Positions 22,172 to 22,394 of a DNA stretch of 22,394 nt are shown here, in pieces. The stretch is from NCBI GenBank assembly GCA_023266155.1, contig JAHFRS010000005.1:1-22394 (forward strand), written 5' to 3'. Source of the stretch: an archaeon. GTDB taxonomy: Archaea; Nanobdellota; Nanobdellia; Woesearchaeales; GW2011-AR9. The notes below the pieces were generated by a model. The model did no database searches. It was not told where the DNA came from and worked only from the letters and a program-made list of their open reading frames with translations. The translations under genes were made by a program, and so were the position numbers. How positions within the stretch are numbered: the stretch's first letter is position 1; every line of letters starts with the position of its first letter.

Positions 22172-22394
22172 TCACACCCCCAACTCCCCCTGACTCAATC
22201 CTTTCCGCTTAATGATCTGATCACGCACTTTGTTCTGCAATTCAAAGGGCAGTTTCTCAAACATCTGGTCAATTAAAGAACTGTTGCCTCGCCCTTCCGT
22301 CGCCGAACGTAAATCAGAACTCCATCCTAACATTTCTCCTACCGGCATCTTGGCTTTGATGACGGTTAAGTTGCCTTCCTGGGTCATATCCAGT
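22172..22394 (-). CDS. fusA: Archaeal elongation factor 2, C-terminal end (partial)
   Basis: About 73 C-terminal residues of aEF-2; the gene continues past the right edge. The visible part begins LDMTQEGNLTVIKAKMPV and contains GWSSDLRSATEGRG, then KLPFELQNKVRDQIIKRKGL. This is the domain V end of archaeal translocase, where the DLRSATxGR segment and the KRKGL tail are diagnostic. An internal ATG is not the start, because the frame is open to the edge and family similarity extends through it. EF-2 catalyses GTP-driven ribosomal translocation. It gives the strongest evidence that the window is archaeal. Confidence 0.93.
   Translation of the reverse strand, partial: LDMTQEGNLTVIKAKMPVGEMLGWSSDLRSATEGRGNSSLIDQMFEKLPFELQNKVRDQIIKRKGLSQGELGV

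Overview
The window is archaeal. At its right edge is the C-terminal end of archaeal elongation factor 2, next to a COG2150-type ACT-domain protein. A TrmB-type regulator is present near the left edge, and the promoters are TATA boxes with short leaders. Very tight gene packing, many unassigned genes and AT-rich coding suggest a DPANN-type (for example Woesearchaeota-like) genome, but that placement is an inference.

Region 1 (1-1319): the tail of an unrecognised gene, then a promoter region with a palindrome and a TrmB-family regulator gene.

Region 2 (1320-16645) is the striking part: one same-strand gene run of about 15.3 kb with no internal gap longer than 16 bp, behind a TATA box at 1265-1274. 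It opens with a protein that appears to join a malate/lactate-dehydrogenase-like Rossmann domain to a C-terminal beta-propeller-like half. Next comes a soluble Hanks-type Ser/Thr protein kinase. Twelve consecutive genes follow, all starting with the same short leader (consensus M-T-x-E-L-D-D-L-E-x-K-V-N-L-L) and a coiled coil. After the leader the proteins differ: glycine-zipper membrane hairpins (A, F), a beta-sandwich-like domain (B, C), single transmembrane anchors followed by TPRs (C, E, G) or other outer domains (D, H), helical-repeat plus TPR proteins (I, J), a TPR-only protein (K), and a 34-residue bare leader (L). I know no named system with this layout. My working model is a multi-subunit, partly membrane-anchored assembly joined in the cytoplasm by the leader coiled coils, perhaps phosphorylated by the kinase and regulated by the TrmB protein. 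That model is inference; the shared leader, gene order and domain shuffling can be read directly.

Region 3 (16646-18513): two separately promoted genes, a TIM-barrel glycoside-hydrolase-like protein and a PIN-like nuclease. Both promoter regions carry the motif TGTAGTCC. A 375-bp gap (18514-18888) follows with no gene I can support.

Region 4 (18889-21378, minus strand): a likely operon of a BtpA-family protein, a HUP-fold protein possibly related to cyclodipeptide synthases with an apparent 5' frameshift, and an aspartate/glutamate racemase-family protein. Region 5 (21479-22394): the ACT-domain protein on the plus strand, convergent with EF-2.
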